Of a stretch of 22,093 bases of DNA, positions 7,804-15,539 are shown piece by piece. Under the pieces are notes generated by a model. It was not told where the DNA came from. It ran no database searches and saw only the letters and a program-made list of their open reading frames with translations. The stretch lies in contig JBBAEA010000050.1 in assembly GCA_041656175.1 (NCBI GenBank), forward strand, positions 1 to 22,093, given 5' to 3'. This DNA comes from JBBAEA01 sp041656175 (GTDB taxonomy: Bacteria; Myxococcota_A; Bradymonadia; UBA4248). How positions within the stretch are numbered: the stretch's first letter is position 1; every line of letters begins with the position of its first letter. A program made the translations under genes and the position numbers.

Positions 7804-9540
7804 ATGAACGCCGAACAAAACACAAACGAAGAGCTTTCGCTCAAAGGGGCGAGTTGGAATTGCCAAAAAATTGACCCTCAAGTCATCGCGCTTCTAGAGG
7901 CCAGCTCTTACAACCATAAACTCGCTCGCTGCCTTGCACTTATCGGCATAAGCGATGCTCAAAGCGCAGCCGCGTTCTTGGAGCCCAAAATAACTGACCT
8001 CTATGAACCAGAGCTCATGATGGGCATGCCCAAAGCGGTAGCGCGACTAAACGATGCCATAAAAAGGCAAGAAAGCATAAGAGTCGTCACCGATTACGAC
8101 GTCGACGGCACAACGAGCAGCCTCATACTACAAAGTGTACTCGAAATCCTTGGACACAAAGATTTTAGCTACCACATCCCACATCGCATGACCGAGGGCT
8201 ACGGTTTTTCGATGCGAGCAGCAGAGTGTGCCGTAGCCGACGGCGTAAAACTCATCGTTACTGCAGACATTGGAGTTCGCGATCACAAGTCTATCGCTTA
8301 TGCCCAAGAGCACGGTATCGACGTCATGGTACTCGATCATCACTTGCCCGAAGGCCAAGGCGTACCCGAAGAAGCCTTCGTCGTGCTCTGTCCGCCACAA
8401 AGCGGTTGCAGCTACCCAAATCCTGCTTTAGCCGCCTGCGGTATTGCCCTCAAATTTGCTCAAGCGATGCTGCGCTCACACCCCAAATACGACCTCATCC
8501 TGCGCTCACTCATGAAACTTGCTGCCCTAGGCACCGTGGCCGATGTCGTTTCACTCAAAGCAGCCGAAAACCGCGCTATTGTTGCCTTGGGTTTAGAGGA
8601 ACTCAATAACGGGCGACATAAACCAGGCTTACAAGCCTTACTCGACGTGTCAAAAGCAGAACGCGGACAGATCACTTCAGAAACCATTGGATACCGTATC
8701 GCGCCACGCATCAATGCGGCTGGGCGCCTAAGTACGGCAACGTCCATTGTGGAACTATTGCGTAGTAACGACCCCGCAAGTGCCAATGTCATGGCGAGCC
8801 AGATCGACGAAATCAATAAAGAACGCCAAGAGCTGCAAGCAGAGATGTTAAAGCGCGTCTTGTCGGAGCTACCCGAGGAATTGCCAGACTATCTTTGTAT
8901 TGCGCACAAAGAAAGCGATACTTGGCACCGCGGCGTCGTTGGCATATTGGCAGGAAATGTTCGTGAAGCCATTAACAGACCCGTAGCACTCGCCTCTATC
9001 GCTGGCGACACGGCCGTCGGTTCTACTCGCAGTATACCACGCGTACATGCGCTAAAAGCACTGGAGTCGGCGTCATCGATTTTGCTGCGCTACGGCGGGC
9101 ACGCCGCTGCCGCTGGTTTTACCGTATCCATGTCGAACTGGGACGATTTTTGCAAAAAAATGCAAGAATCTGCGCACAAACAGACCCAGGGCAAACAAAC
9201 TGCTGCTGTCATCGATATCGCGCTAGAACTAGAGCTCTCCGACATCGACGATGAGCTTTGGCGCAATCTATGCGCCCTGGAGCCCTTTGGAAAAGATAAT
9301 CCTGAACCCATGCTTTGCTTCCGGAAGCTGCGCTTTAACAACGTAAGAGTGCTACAAAACAAGCATTTGAGTGGAAATTTTGCCCCCCATTATCCCGACA
9401 TTCGCTTCATCTGGTTTGGTGGCGCTGAACACTACGAAGCCTGCGTAGGCACTGAAGTCGATATCTTGGCGTTTTTGCGACTCAATCGCTGGAACGGACG
9501 CAGTAATTATCAATTGATGATACAAGATGTACGCGTATAA
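7804..9540 (+). CDS. recJ: Single-stranded-DNA-specific exonuclease RecJ
   Basis: A 578-residue protein, the size of E. coli RecJ. RecJ degrades single-stranded DNA 5' to 3' using Mn/Mg ions in RecF-pathway recombination, mismatch repair and base-excision repair. DHH-family motifs are visible: DYDVDG (residues 97-102, motif I), TADIG (motif II), VLDHH with Asp178-His179-His180 (motif III), and ALGTVADVV (motif IV). The DHHA1 part has RYGGHAAAAGF with Gly431-Gly432-His433. A C-terminal OB-like region (about 460-578) follows, as in short RecJ proteins. The ATG is preceded by AAGGTAAT, a reasonable ribosome site. The gene follows a repeat-rich 744-bp gap and is not obviously co-transcribed with bamD, which starts 136 bp later. 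Confidence 0.96.
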   Translation: MNAEQNTNEELSLKGASWNCQKIDPQVIALLEASSYNHKLARCLALIGISDAQSAAAFLEPKITDLYEPELMMGMPKAVARLNDAIKRQESIRVVTDYDVDGTTSSLILQSVLEILGHKDFSYHIPHRMTEGYGFSMRAAECAVADGVKLIVTADIGVRDHKSIAYAQEHGIDVMVLDHHLPEGQGVPEEAFVVLCPPQSGCSYPNPALAACGIALKFAQAMLRSHPKYDLILRSLMKLAALGTVADVVSLKAAENRAIVALGLEELNNGRHKPGLQALLDVSKAERGQITSETIGYRIAPRINAAGRLSTATSIVELLRSNDPASANVMASQIDEINKERQELQAEMLKRVLSELPEELPDYLCIAHKESDTWHRGVVGILAGNVREAINRPVALASIAGDTAVGSTRSIPRVHALKALESASSILLRYGGHAAAAGFTVSMSNWDDFCKKMQESAHKQTQGKQTAAVIDIALELELSDIDDELWRNLCALEPFGKDNPEPMLCFRKLRFNNVRVLQNKHLSGNFAPHYPDIRFIWFGGAEHYEACVGTEVDILAFLRLNRWNGRSNYQLMIQDVRV

Positions 9541-9547
9541 GGCTCGG

Positions 9548-9564
9548 TAGCACGTTTTGTGCTA
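9548..9564 (+). terminator. Weak hairpin after recJ
   Basis: TAGCAC (9548-9553) and GTGCTA (9559-9564) form a perfect 6-bp stem just after the recJ stop. There is no downstream T-tract, so termination activity is doubtful. Confidence 0.3.
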
Positions 9565-9676
9565 GCGTTGCTTGACAGCTGTAGTTTTATAGACAAATTG
9601 TGCTAGTTTGCCTTTATGCTTTTGGGGGAAGTATTGGCAATACTATAAAGTTTCGATATTCGTAAATAGGTATTCA

Positions 9677-10480
9677 ATGTTAAGGTTTGCAAGTTTTACG
9701 CTGCTTTGTTTGCTGCTGCTAGCGTCATGCTCATCGACGCAGCGCACGGTATTCGAGGGACAGCCAAAATCGGAAGCTGAAGCCGCGTATCGCGAAGCTG
9801 TAGGCATATTAGAAAGTGGTTCGTACGAAGATGCGATACGGAAGTTTAGCGACTTAAAGCTAAAATACCCCTACGCAACGCGCTGGTCGACTATGTCAGA
9901 TCTTCGCATAGCCGACGCCCACCGTGAAAGCGGAGAGTACAGTGTTGCGGCGGTAAGCTATCAAGACTTCGTTCGCACCTACCCAACACACAGCGAAGTG
10001 CCCTACGCTATGTTCCAAGCCGCCAACTGCTACTACGAACAAATGCCGAGCAATCTATTCTTTCTACCCGATCCATGGCAAAGAGAACGAAAAAGCACAA
10101 AACAAGCGGAAACGGCGTACAAAGTTTTCTTAAATCGCCATCCCGACGACAAAAACGCGGAAGAAGCCCAAAAAAAACTAGACGAAGTACAGCGACGCTT
10201 GGCAAATTACGAACTCTATGTAGCCGAGTACAACTTTAAACATAAGAGCTACGAAGGCACTATATTACGTACACAAAGCATCGAAAAACTCTATCCTCAG
10301 TCGAGTTTAGTGCCGCGCGCTCTTACCCTACAAGCGCATGCTTTCCTAAAACTTAAAGACCCAATCCGAGCTAAACGCGACCTACAACGCGTGGCAAGCG
10401 ACTACAAAGACTCCGACTACGCCAAAGAGGCAAGGGCGTGGTTGGCGCGTAATAGCCAAGTACCCGATTTTGAGGAATAA
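9677..10480 (+). CDS. bamD: Outer membrane assembly lipoprotein BamD
   Basis: A 267-residue lipoprotein. BamD is the essential partner of BamA in the complex that folds beta-barrel proteins into the outer membrane, and works from its periplasmic face. The signal peptide MLRFASFTLLCLLLLASC ends in a lipobox with lipidated Cys18. I chose the ATG at 9677 because it gives a clean signal peptide and has AGG 6 nt upstream; an in-frame start at 9608 would put 23 residues before it. TPR-like helical repeats follow: AYREAVGILESGSYEDAIRK, then FSDLKLKYP, VAAVSYQDFVRTYP, AETAYKVFLNRHP and an RAKRDLQRV repeat near the end, the usual BamD pattern. A perfect inverted repeat, AGTATT/AATACT (9630-9644), overlaps a TATAAA (9644-9649) that could be the -10 box. 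Confidence 0.9.
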   Translation: MLRFASFTLLCLLLLASCSSTQRTVFEGQPKSEAEAAYREAVGILESGSYEDAIRKFSDLKLKYPYATRWSTMSDLRIADAHRESGEYSVAAVSYQDFVRTYPTHSEVPYAMFQAANCYYEQMPSNLFFLPDPWQRERKSTKQAETAYKVFLNRHPDDKNAEEAQKKLDEVQRRLANYELYVAEYNFKHKSYEGTILRTQSIEKLYPQSSLVPRALTLQAHAFLKLKDPIRAKRDLQRVASDYKDSDYAKEARAWLARNSQVPDFEE

Positions 10481-10521
10481 ATTCAGAGACTGGGCAATCA
10501 CCATACCAGCCCCATATTTAT

Positions 10522-10580
10522 GGAGGATGCAAGTGCGGCTCTCCTCCCAAAACCCAAAGAATGATGAACCCACGTTTTAA
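10522..10580 (+). promoter_or_regulatory. Leader of the rhomboid gene: masked ribosome site and mini-ORF
   Basis: GGAGGA (10522-10527) is the only strong ribosome site here and can pair with TCCTCC (10542-10547), hiding it in a hairpin. It serves a short frame starting at GTG 10533 (or ATG 10527) that reads RLSSQNPKNDEPTF and stops at 10578-10580, overlapping the rhomboid start at 10561. Translational coupling is possible. Function is inferred only. Confidence 0.3.
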
Positions 10581-11232
10581 ATTTCCTCCACTCAATAAAA
10601 TCACACTTGGAATCTTTATCGTCAATGGCGCCTTGTGGCTCTTCTTTATTATAGGCAGCTATATTTTTGGGGATTGGAGTCAGAGCTTGTACCTAAGCCT
10701 AGCGCTGCAGCCCAACGCAGTCCTTGAAGGACACGTCTACAAACTCTTTACTTATGCCTTCCTCCACGACTTGCGCAGCCCCTTTCATCTGCTGCTCAAC
10801 ATGCTCTTGGTTTACTTCTTCTCCTCGGTGTTGCTGCACTTTCGCTCTAAGATGACGGCACTACTTTGGGCGGCAACGGCGGCTATTGTTGGCGGCGTGT
10901 TTTGTCTGCTATTCTGGGCTGTTGGCGGTATTTTTGGGGAGCAGAACCCCATGCTTGTTGTAGGATTTTCGAGCGTTGCTATGTTTATGCTAACATTGTT
11001 CTGTTTGCGCCACCGCGAAGCCACTATTTTGCTGTTTTTTGTGCTCCCTATGAAGGCAATGACGCTACTATACATAGCGCTTGGCATAGATTTTCTCATG
11101 TGGATCTCCATCGGTGGAGACGTCGCTTTTCCTGCGCACTTGGGCGGGGCGGCCACAGCGTTTGTGCTATATTACTGGGAATCTCGACGCCTTAAGAGAA
11201 GAAAATCTAAATATCGCGTTAAACTCGTCTAG
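10561..11232 (+). CDS. Rhomboid-family intramembrane serine protease
   Basis: A 223-residue polytopic membrane protein with about six hydrophobic segments. Rhomboids cut substrate proteins inside the inner membrane. Key features: HxxxN in the second segment (His76, Asn80) with an upstream His69; GFSS (residues 135-138) carrying the likely nucleophile Ser137, in place of the common GASG; and AHLGG with His193 as catalytic base in the last segment. The C-terminus is strongly basic (RRLKRRKSKYR). Two in-frame ATGs (10561 and 10564) are possible starts. Neither has a good ribosome site at normal distance, unlike the overlapping upstream mini-ORF. Substrates are unknown. It lies 80 bp after bamD, possibly in one transcript. 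Confidence 0.87.
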   Translation: MMNPRFKFPPLNKITLGIFIVNGALWLFFIIGSYIFGDWSQSLYLSLALQPNAVLEGHVYKLFTYAFLHDLRSPFHLLLNMLLVYFFSSVLLHFRSKMTALLWAATAAIVGGVFCLLFWAVGGIFGEQNPMLVVGFSSVAMFMLTLFCLRHREATILLFFVLPMKAMTLLYIALGIDFLMWISIGGDVAFPAHLGGAATAFVLYYWESRRLKRRKSKYRVKLV

Positions 11233-11291
11233 CTCGCCGAGTAGCTCTTTGGCGCAGCTGCACACTACCACGTTATATATGGAGGAACAAA

Positions 11292-11642
11292 ATGGGCTTA
11301 TATTTATGCTACACACGGTGTTCTAACTGTCGAAAAATCGAAGCTGCTTTGAATGAAGAAAAAATCGACTTCGAAAAACGCGATCTTGTCGCGCAACCAC
11401 CAACGAAAGAAGAACTTCGCAACTGGTGGGAAAAAAGTGAGCTAGAACTGAGACGCTTCTTCAACACTAGCGGCGTCGTTTACCGCGAACTAAAACTCAA
11501 AGACAAACTACCCCATCTTAGCGACGAAGAAAAACTCAATTTACTAGCGAGCGACGGCAAACTCGTTAAACGCCCTATCTGGGTAGATAACGAACGCGTT
11601 TTGGTCGGAAACGACGTTAAAAAACTACTAGCCGCAAACTAA
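11292..11642 (+). CDS. ArsC/Spx-like thioredoxin-fold protein
   Basis: A 116-residue protein of the ArsC/Spx/YffB family. The N-terminus has CYTRCSNCRK, so Cys10 and Cys13 form a CxxC like the redox switch of Spx, with an additional Cys6. Further family marks are LRRFFNTSG (residues 53-61) and DGKLVKRP (88-95), the conserved basic segment near the ArsC active site. Family members are arsenate reductases, transcription regulators (Spx, restricted largely to Firmicutes) or uncharacterised YffB proteins. The CxxC makes true glutaredoxin-linked arsenate reductase less certain, and no arsenic genes are nearby. The start ATG at 11292 has GGAGG 6 nt upstream. It follows the rhomboid gene by 59 bp. 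Confidence 0.85.
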   Translation: MGLYLCYTRCSNCRKIEAALNEEKIDFEKRDLVAQPPTKEELRNWWEKSELELRRFFNTSGVVYRELKLKDKLPHLSDEEKLNLLASDGKLVKRPIWVDNERVLVGNDVKKLLAAN

Positions 11643-11891
11643 AAAAGTAAGTAAAATCAATGACTTAACCCGAACGTATTCTATAAGCAATTATCGTCGT
11701 TCTATTCGACAGATTAGTCGAGACCTTTGCACGGACCAAAAAATTGGATGTTTTTTCATAAAACAAAACCGTTTTAAAGGAAATTAGACGTTTTGTAGGG
11801 AAGCAAAACAATAAAATGCGAATAAAATTAGGCAGGAGAATGTAGAATGACAGTTTATTCGGTAAACGCTTAAAAAAGTGCTTTCTTTAGT

Positions 11892-11914
11892 GCCACAGCC
11901 GTCCAGGCTGTGGC
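11892..11914. repeat. Perfect 9-bp hairpin
   Basis: GCCACAGCC pairs with GGCTGTGGC across the 5-nt loop GTCCA. It is the first of the hairpin series, and its last bases overlap the following GGCCGC/GCGGCC hairpin, so the two structures could be alternatives. Confidence 0.6.
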
Positions 11915-11942
11915 CGCTTCGCGCGCGGCCTCAGCCGCGACC

Positions 11943-11967
11943 AATCGCTGACATCCATGTCGCGATT
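11943..11967. repeat. Hairpin with one bulge
   Basis: AATCGC pairs with GCGATT, and inside it GACAT pairs with ATGTC, with one bulged T and a 2-nt apex (CC). It is part of the hairpin series between the ArsC-like and Bat-like genes. Confidence 0.5.
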
Positions 11968-11982
11968 AAAGGGAAGGGGGGT

Positions 11983-12032
11983 ACGGGGGGAAACATCTTT
12001 TCTTGTGCAACAAGAAAAGGGTTTCCCCCCGT
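11983..12032 (-). terminator. Long 50-nt hairpin after the Bat-like gene
   Basis: ACGGGGGGAAA (11983-11993) pairs with TTTCCCCCCGT (12022-12032). CTTTTCTTG (11997-12005) pairs with CAAGAAAAG (12011-12019), with loop TGCAA. That is 20 base pairs ending 10 bp beyond the stop of the Bat-like gene read on the - strand. It probably blocks transcription from that gene, but lacks a classic T-tract. Confidence 0.5.
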
Positions 12033-12042
12033 GCAATGCTCT

Positions 12043-14364
12043 CTAGTCTTGGGCGCGTAAAAGATACAAGCTCCTACGAGGGCACCAAACACTGACCCCA
12101 TCATAGCGTCGCACATATAGCCAATCGTCTTGTTCAGCTAAAACCTTTAGCGTTAGCCCAAGACTAAAATCGGGCGCGTCGATCTTACGCCCTAGCCTGT
12201 TGGGGCTCATGTAAAGTTCACTGTTATCGGTGATTACGCCATAGCGATCTTTAGCGCTACTACGCTGCATCATAAGCAGGACGAAGCACAGCACTACTGC
12301 TACAAATACAACGCTGCTGCCTACCAAGAGTTTATTGCGCCAGTCCTTAAACGAGGGCACAAACGCAAGCGCAAGGACTACAAAAAACAAGGACCAAAGC
12401 GCGAGTAAAACAGCAACAACGCGCTCTTGCCTCAAACGTTGTAGCCCCGACCAAGTCAAAAACGCCGTAGACTCGCCGTGTAAAAAAACCGTGTTCGGAT
12501 GCTCTTTATAAATAGCCAACTCGATCGCATCGCGGCATTCCGCTATACGCGCAATAGCCGCTTCATCGCTAGGATCTAAAACGACTATGTGCTTAAATCG
12601 CGCAATAGCTTGGCCAAAATCGCGATTGAGCATATACGCAAGCCCCTCGTTATAGAGCAGCCCCGCTTGCAGCGTATGGTAGCCATGACTTTCGAGCGCC
12701 GAGCGAAGCTGCTCTATGCTTTTTAGCGCTTCGCTGCCTAGCCCTGCCTCTAAAGCGGCTGCAATCTGCTCTTGATACACACTAAACTCCGCTTCTTCCC
12801 CAGCTACAGCGCGAGGCGCGACGATTTCTTCCCCAACTACAGCGCGAGGCGCGACGATGAGCAAAAGCAATATGGAGCTCGCAGCCAAAAGGAGGGGAAG
12901 ACGTAAAAAGCGCGCCGTTTTAGCTTGTTCGCAATTGGCAACGGCTTCGATGACTTCGTCGCGTAGCTCGTTTTCAAGCGAAGCATGAGGCGAAAACGCC
13001 GCGCGCTTGAGTTCATCGATTGCTTCAAGCATTCGCACGATAGTTTTTGGGCTAAGGCCATAGGCTTGCAAGCTAAGTCGAAAGCGCTCAGAATCGACGT
13101 TCTCGGCAATTTCGTAGCGCTCCTTAAAAAACTGTAGCACCGCCTTGTGCAGTTGTGGCGGCGTCGTTGCCGCGCTCGCGCGCATACGGAACTTCTTGAG
13201 CGCCACAGCCTTCTCCCTACGAAGCTTCATCGCAGCACTCGGGTAGCGCCAGCAAATAAAAATAACAAACAAAACAAAGAGTAGGGGCGCTATCACAAAG
13301 TACCTATATAAGTACTTCCCCGTCGAAGAACGCTGCTTATGGATTTGCATCGTACGCGCCTCATAACCTTGTAATGTCGCGTCTGGCGCTCTCTTGTGCT
13401 CTTCATAAAAAGCCGCGGTACCCTCTACCGTGATCTTCATAGGCTCCGCACTGAGTACAGCATACATTTCGGTTTTGGGGTTAAAATACACAAGTTTTGC
13501 GGCAGATAACGAGTATTCCCCTTCGTTTAATGCGGTAAAATGAAAGCGATACGTTGTTTGACTCTGGATGCTATTTGGCAGAACTTCCATACTTTGATCA
13601 ATCTTTTCGCCCCCGTGGCTCTTAAAGTTCGCTACAAACTCGGGTGAGTCGTCGAGGAGAAACGCAAGTTTATCGCTGGGTCCGCTGGCATCAACGATAA
13701 TGTCAATATCTATGCCTTCACCCACTTTGCAGTTCGCTGGACTTCGAAGCTTCGCCTGCATACTAAATTCACCGACGTTACGATGATCGAAACCTTGGGG
13801 CATAGGCGTTGGTAAGGGGCGAACGTCGAGCACAGCCGAAGGCGATGATATCCACTCCGATTCGCGATCGACGCTGGATGGCGTTTCGATCGATGCATGC
13901 GCAATAACGAGTTTACCAAACTGTCGCGGAACAAGAGTGTATGAAGCCAGCGGCTCAATGTTGTAGCTGCGACCTCGCTCTTGGACTGTCGTCGTCTTTA
14001 GTATGCGATAATCAACTTCAAAACTCTGCGCCCCCACAAATTCCGGCATCAGCGCCTCATACATCGGCGCTCCCCACTGGCTCGCCACATACACATCGTA
14101 ATGAACAAAGACCGCTTGCCCAAGATATGCGCTGCTATGCGATAACTTTATAGTGATAAAAAAGTCTTCGGGCGCTGTCGCAACGCGATAGCGCATACCC
14201 ATAAGCTGCTCTTGGGCTTGCGCTGTAAAAGCAGCAAAACCGCAAAACCCAAATACAATCATCAACACTAAATACAGCACGCCGCAACGTCGGCGCGCAT
14301 ACTTAGCACTTGTGCCGCTGTTTCTTAAATATGCTATGACTTGTTTTTGCGCTTCCACTTGCAT
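12043..14364 (-). CDS. BatD-BatE-like fusion protein
   Basis: A 773-residue protein from the ATG at 14362-14364; a TTG at 14446 would add 28 residues but has no ribosome site. After a long basic N-terminus there is a signal/anchor segment (about 27-50, ending AQA). Next comes a BatD-type periplasmic beta-domain region (about 52-345), a membrane segment (about 370-392), and the Lys/Arg-rich cytoplasmic helical part typical of BatD. A second hydrophobic segment (LLLAASSILLLLIV) is followed by a TPR-like part (GLLYNEGLAYMLNRDFGQAIARF), two more membrane segments and an SH3-like tail (WLYVRRYDGVSVWC). TPR, membrane, SH3 is the BatE plan. Bat proteins were named for Bacteroides aerotolerance and usually accompany MoxR, BatA and BatB; none of these are in view. 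The fusion is an inference from domain order. Confidence 0.75.
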   Translation of the reverse strand: MQVEAQKQVIAYLRNSGTSAKYARRRCGVLYLVLMIVFGFCGFAAFTAQAQEQLMGMRYRVATAPEDFFITIKLSHSSAYLGQAVFVHYDVYVASQWGAPMYEALMPEFVGAQSFEVDYRILKTTTVQERGRSYNIEPLASYTLVPRQFGKLVIAHASIETPSSVDRESEWISSPSAVLDVRPLPTPMPQGFDHRNVGEFSMQAKLRSPANCKVGEGIDIDIIVDASGPSDKLAFLLDDSPEFVANFKSHGGEKIDQSMEVLPNSIQSQTTYRFHFTALNEGEYSLSAAKLVYFNPKTEMYAVLSAEPMKITVEGTAAFYEEHKRAPDATLQGYEARTMQIHKQRSSTGKYLYRYFVIAPLLFVLFVIFICWRYPSAAMKLRREKAVALKKFRMRASAATTPPQLHKAVLQFFKERYEIAENVDSERFRLSLQAYGLSPKTIVRMLEAIDELKRAAFSPHASLENELRDEVIEAVANCEQAKTARFLRLPLLLAASSILLLLIVAPRAVVGEEIVAPRAVAGEEAEFSVYQEQIAAALEAGLGSEALKSIEQLRSALESHGYHTLQAGLLYNEGLAYMLNRDFGQAIARFKHIVVLDPSDEAAIARIAECRDAIELAIYKEHPNTVFLHGESTAFLTWSGLQRLRQERVVAVLLALWSLFFVVLALAFVPSFKDWRNKLLVGSSVVFVAVVLCFVLLMMQRSSAKDRYGVITDNSELYMSPNRLGRKIDAPDFSLGLTLKVLAEQDDWLYVRRYDGVSVWCPRRSLYLLRAQD
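12804..12858 (-). repeat. 33-bp tandem duplication in the Bat-like gene
   Basis: Identical 22-bp blocks at 12804-12825 and 12837-12858 lie 33 bp apart and encode the repeated peptide APRAVxGEEIV. The repeat falls right after the second internal membrane segment, at the apparent BatD/BatE junction. Confidence 0.85.
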
Positions 14365-14478
14365 TTCTCTGGCTATTTTGTGCGAGTTTAAGTTAGCACA
14401 CAATAATTCTAACGCATTGCAGCCTAGAGCAGAAGCCAAAAACAGCAAAGAATATTCTGGTTAATGGATTCCCTCAGA

Positions 14479-14499
14479 GGGCAGGTTTGAAACCTGCCC
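14479..14499. repeat. Short dispersed hairpin, copy 2
   Basis: GGGCAGG and CCTGCCC arms around TTTGAAA, followed by CTACG. The stem is perfect here, whereas the copy at 7567 has one mismatch. It lies between mlaD and the Bat-like gene, so it may also end the mla transcript. Confidence 0.7.
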
Positions 14500-14555
14500 C
14501 TACGCTGACCAATGCTATTCCCTTTTGCTCTATTTGCGTGTTTTTGCATTGAACC

Positions 14556-15539
14556 CTACGGGAGCGCTCTATCTTTTTCTTTTCGTCCGCTAATAAGAAC
14601 TGATGGGTTTTCGACAAGGATCTGTGTAAATTCGTTGATGTTTTCGATCCCGCGCTCAAGTTCGGCAAAGGAGCGACGCAAATCATCGCGTATACGTATG
14701 ACTGCGACGTGGGTGTCGGTAGAGAGCTTGTTGATGGATGCAATGGTAGCCCCTAGCTCCTCGGAACTGACGCGATCTCTGATCGACGCCATACTCGCAT
14801 CGACATTCGCTAACGTCGATGTGATATACGATAAATTTTGCTTTGTGGATAATTTTGAGCTCATAGAATCGAAGGATTGCAGAACAGAATTCACATGATC
14901 CATGGATTGATCGATTTTTACGCTAATAGAAGCGATATTTTGCATAGTCGCATCAATATTAGGTGTTTGCTTATCGACAATCTGATTAACATTGCGAACA
15001 GTAGCTTCCAGTTCGTTGAGTAGTTGCGTAAACTTTTCGGCGTTCGTATCGTCGGTAATCGCGACGAGATTATCGAGCAAATCTTCGAGTTTAGTCGAAA
15101 TATTCGCGATTTTTGTGGTAATCATGGAGAAATCCGACGGTTCCGAAGCGATGATATCCCCTGGTTTTAGCAGCTTCGAGCTCTTTGTGCCGCCTGTTAA
15201 CGAGAGCAACTTTGTACCCGTTACACCAGCAAACTCCGGCATCGCAACAGTATCATCGGTAATTGGCGTCCCTCCATCGACGCTAAGCCAAATTATCGCT
15301 TCGCTGGGATTGTCGGGGTTAAGCCTAACGCTCTCGACGCGCCCAACAACCACGCCGTTGTAGCGCACTTGCCCACCTATTTCGAGACCTCCTGAGCCAC
15401 CTTGTAGAAGCACACGATAGTCGTCGCGACTTTGTAGAAGACTCGAACCAACAAGGTAGACTAAGCTAACAACAAGTATAGTGCTGGAAACTAGCAAGAA
15501 TATGGCGAGTCTGATTTTTTGGGATCTTGTAGCATTCAT
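14556..15539 (-). CDS. mlaD: MCE-domain lipid transport protein MlaD
   Basis: A 327-residue membrane-anchored periplasmic protein. MlaD forms a hexameric ring that binds phospholipid and sits on the MlaEF transporter. One N-terminal membrane helix (about residues 11-32) is followed by the MCE domain (about 38-115), with family-like text YRVLLQGGSGGLEIGGQVRYNGVVVGRVESV and FAGVTGTKLLSLTGG. The remainder (about 130-300) is a long predicted coiled coil with repeated N/S/T-rich helices, longer than in E. coli MlaD (about 183 residues). This resembles longer MCE proteins whose helices form a needle-like channel. Its ATG overlaps the mlaF stop by four bases (ATGA), so translation is probably coupled. 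Confidence 0.92.
   Translation of the reverse strand: MNATRSQKIRLAIFLLVSSTILVVSLVYLVGSSLLQSRDDYRVLLQGGSGGLEIGGQVRYNGVVVGRVESVRLNPDNPSEAIIWLSVDGGTPITDDTVAMPEFAGVTGTKLLSLTGGTKSSKLLKPGDIIASEPSDFSMITTKIANISTKLEDLLDNLVAITDDTNAEKFTQLLNELEATVRNVNQIVDKQTPNIDATMQNIASISVKIDQSMDHVNSVLQSFDSMSSKLSTKQNLSYITSTLANVDASMASIRDRVSSEELGATIASINKLSTDTHVAVIRIRDDLRRSFAELERGIENINEFTQILVENPSVLISGRKEKDRALP

Larger units (their letters stand above)
11643..12042. other. 400-bp intergenic region dominated by hairpins
   Basis: The first ~235 bp are A/T-rich with no supported gene. A ribosome-site-like GGAG (11835-11838) precedes a possible 8-codon frame, MTVYSVNA (11847-11873), which may be chance or the stub of a disrupted gene. 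From 11892 to 12032 hairpins follow almost without gaps (listed separately), including GGCCGC/GCGGCC at 11912-11930. The two genes around it converge. Confidence 0.6.

Noticed and set aside
11847..11873. 8-codon frame MTVYSVNA with upstream GGAG
   Set aside because: Too short to call a gene; it may be chance or the stub of a gene cut by the hairpin cluster. It is mentioned only in the intergenic description.
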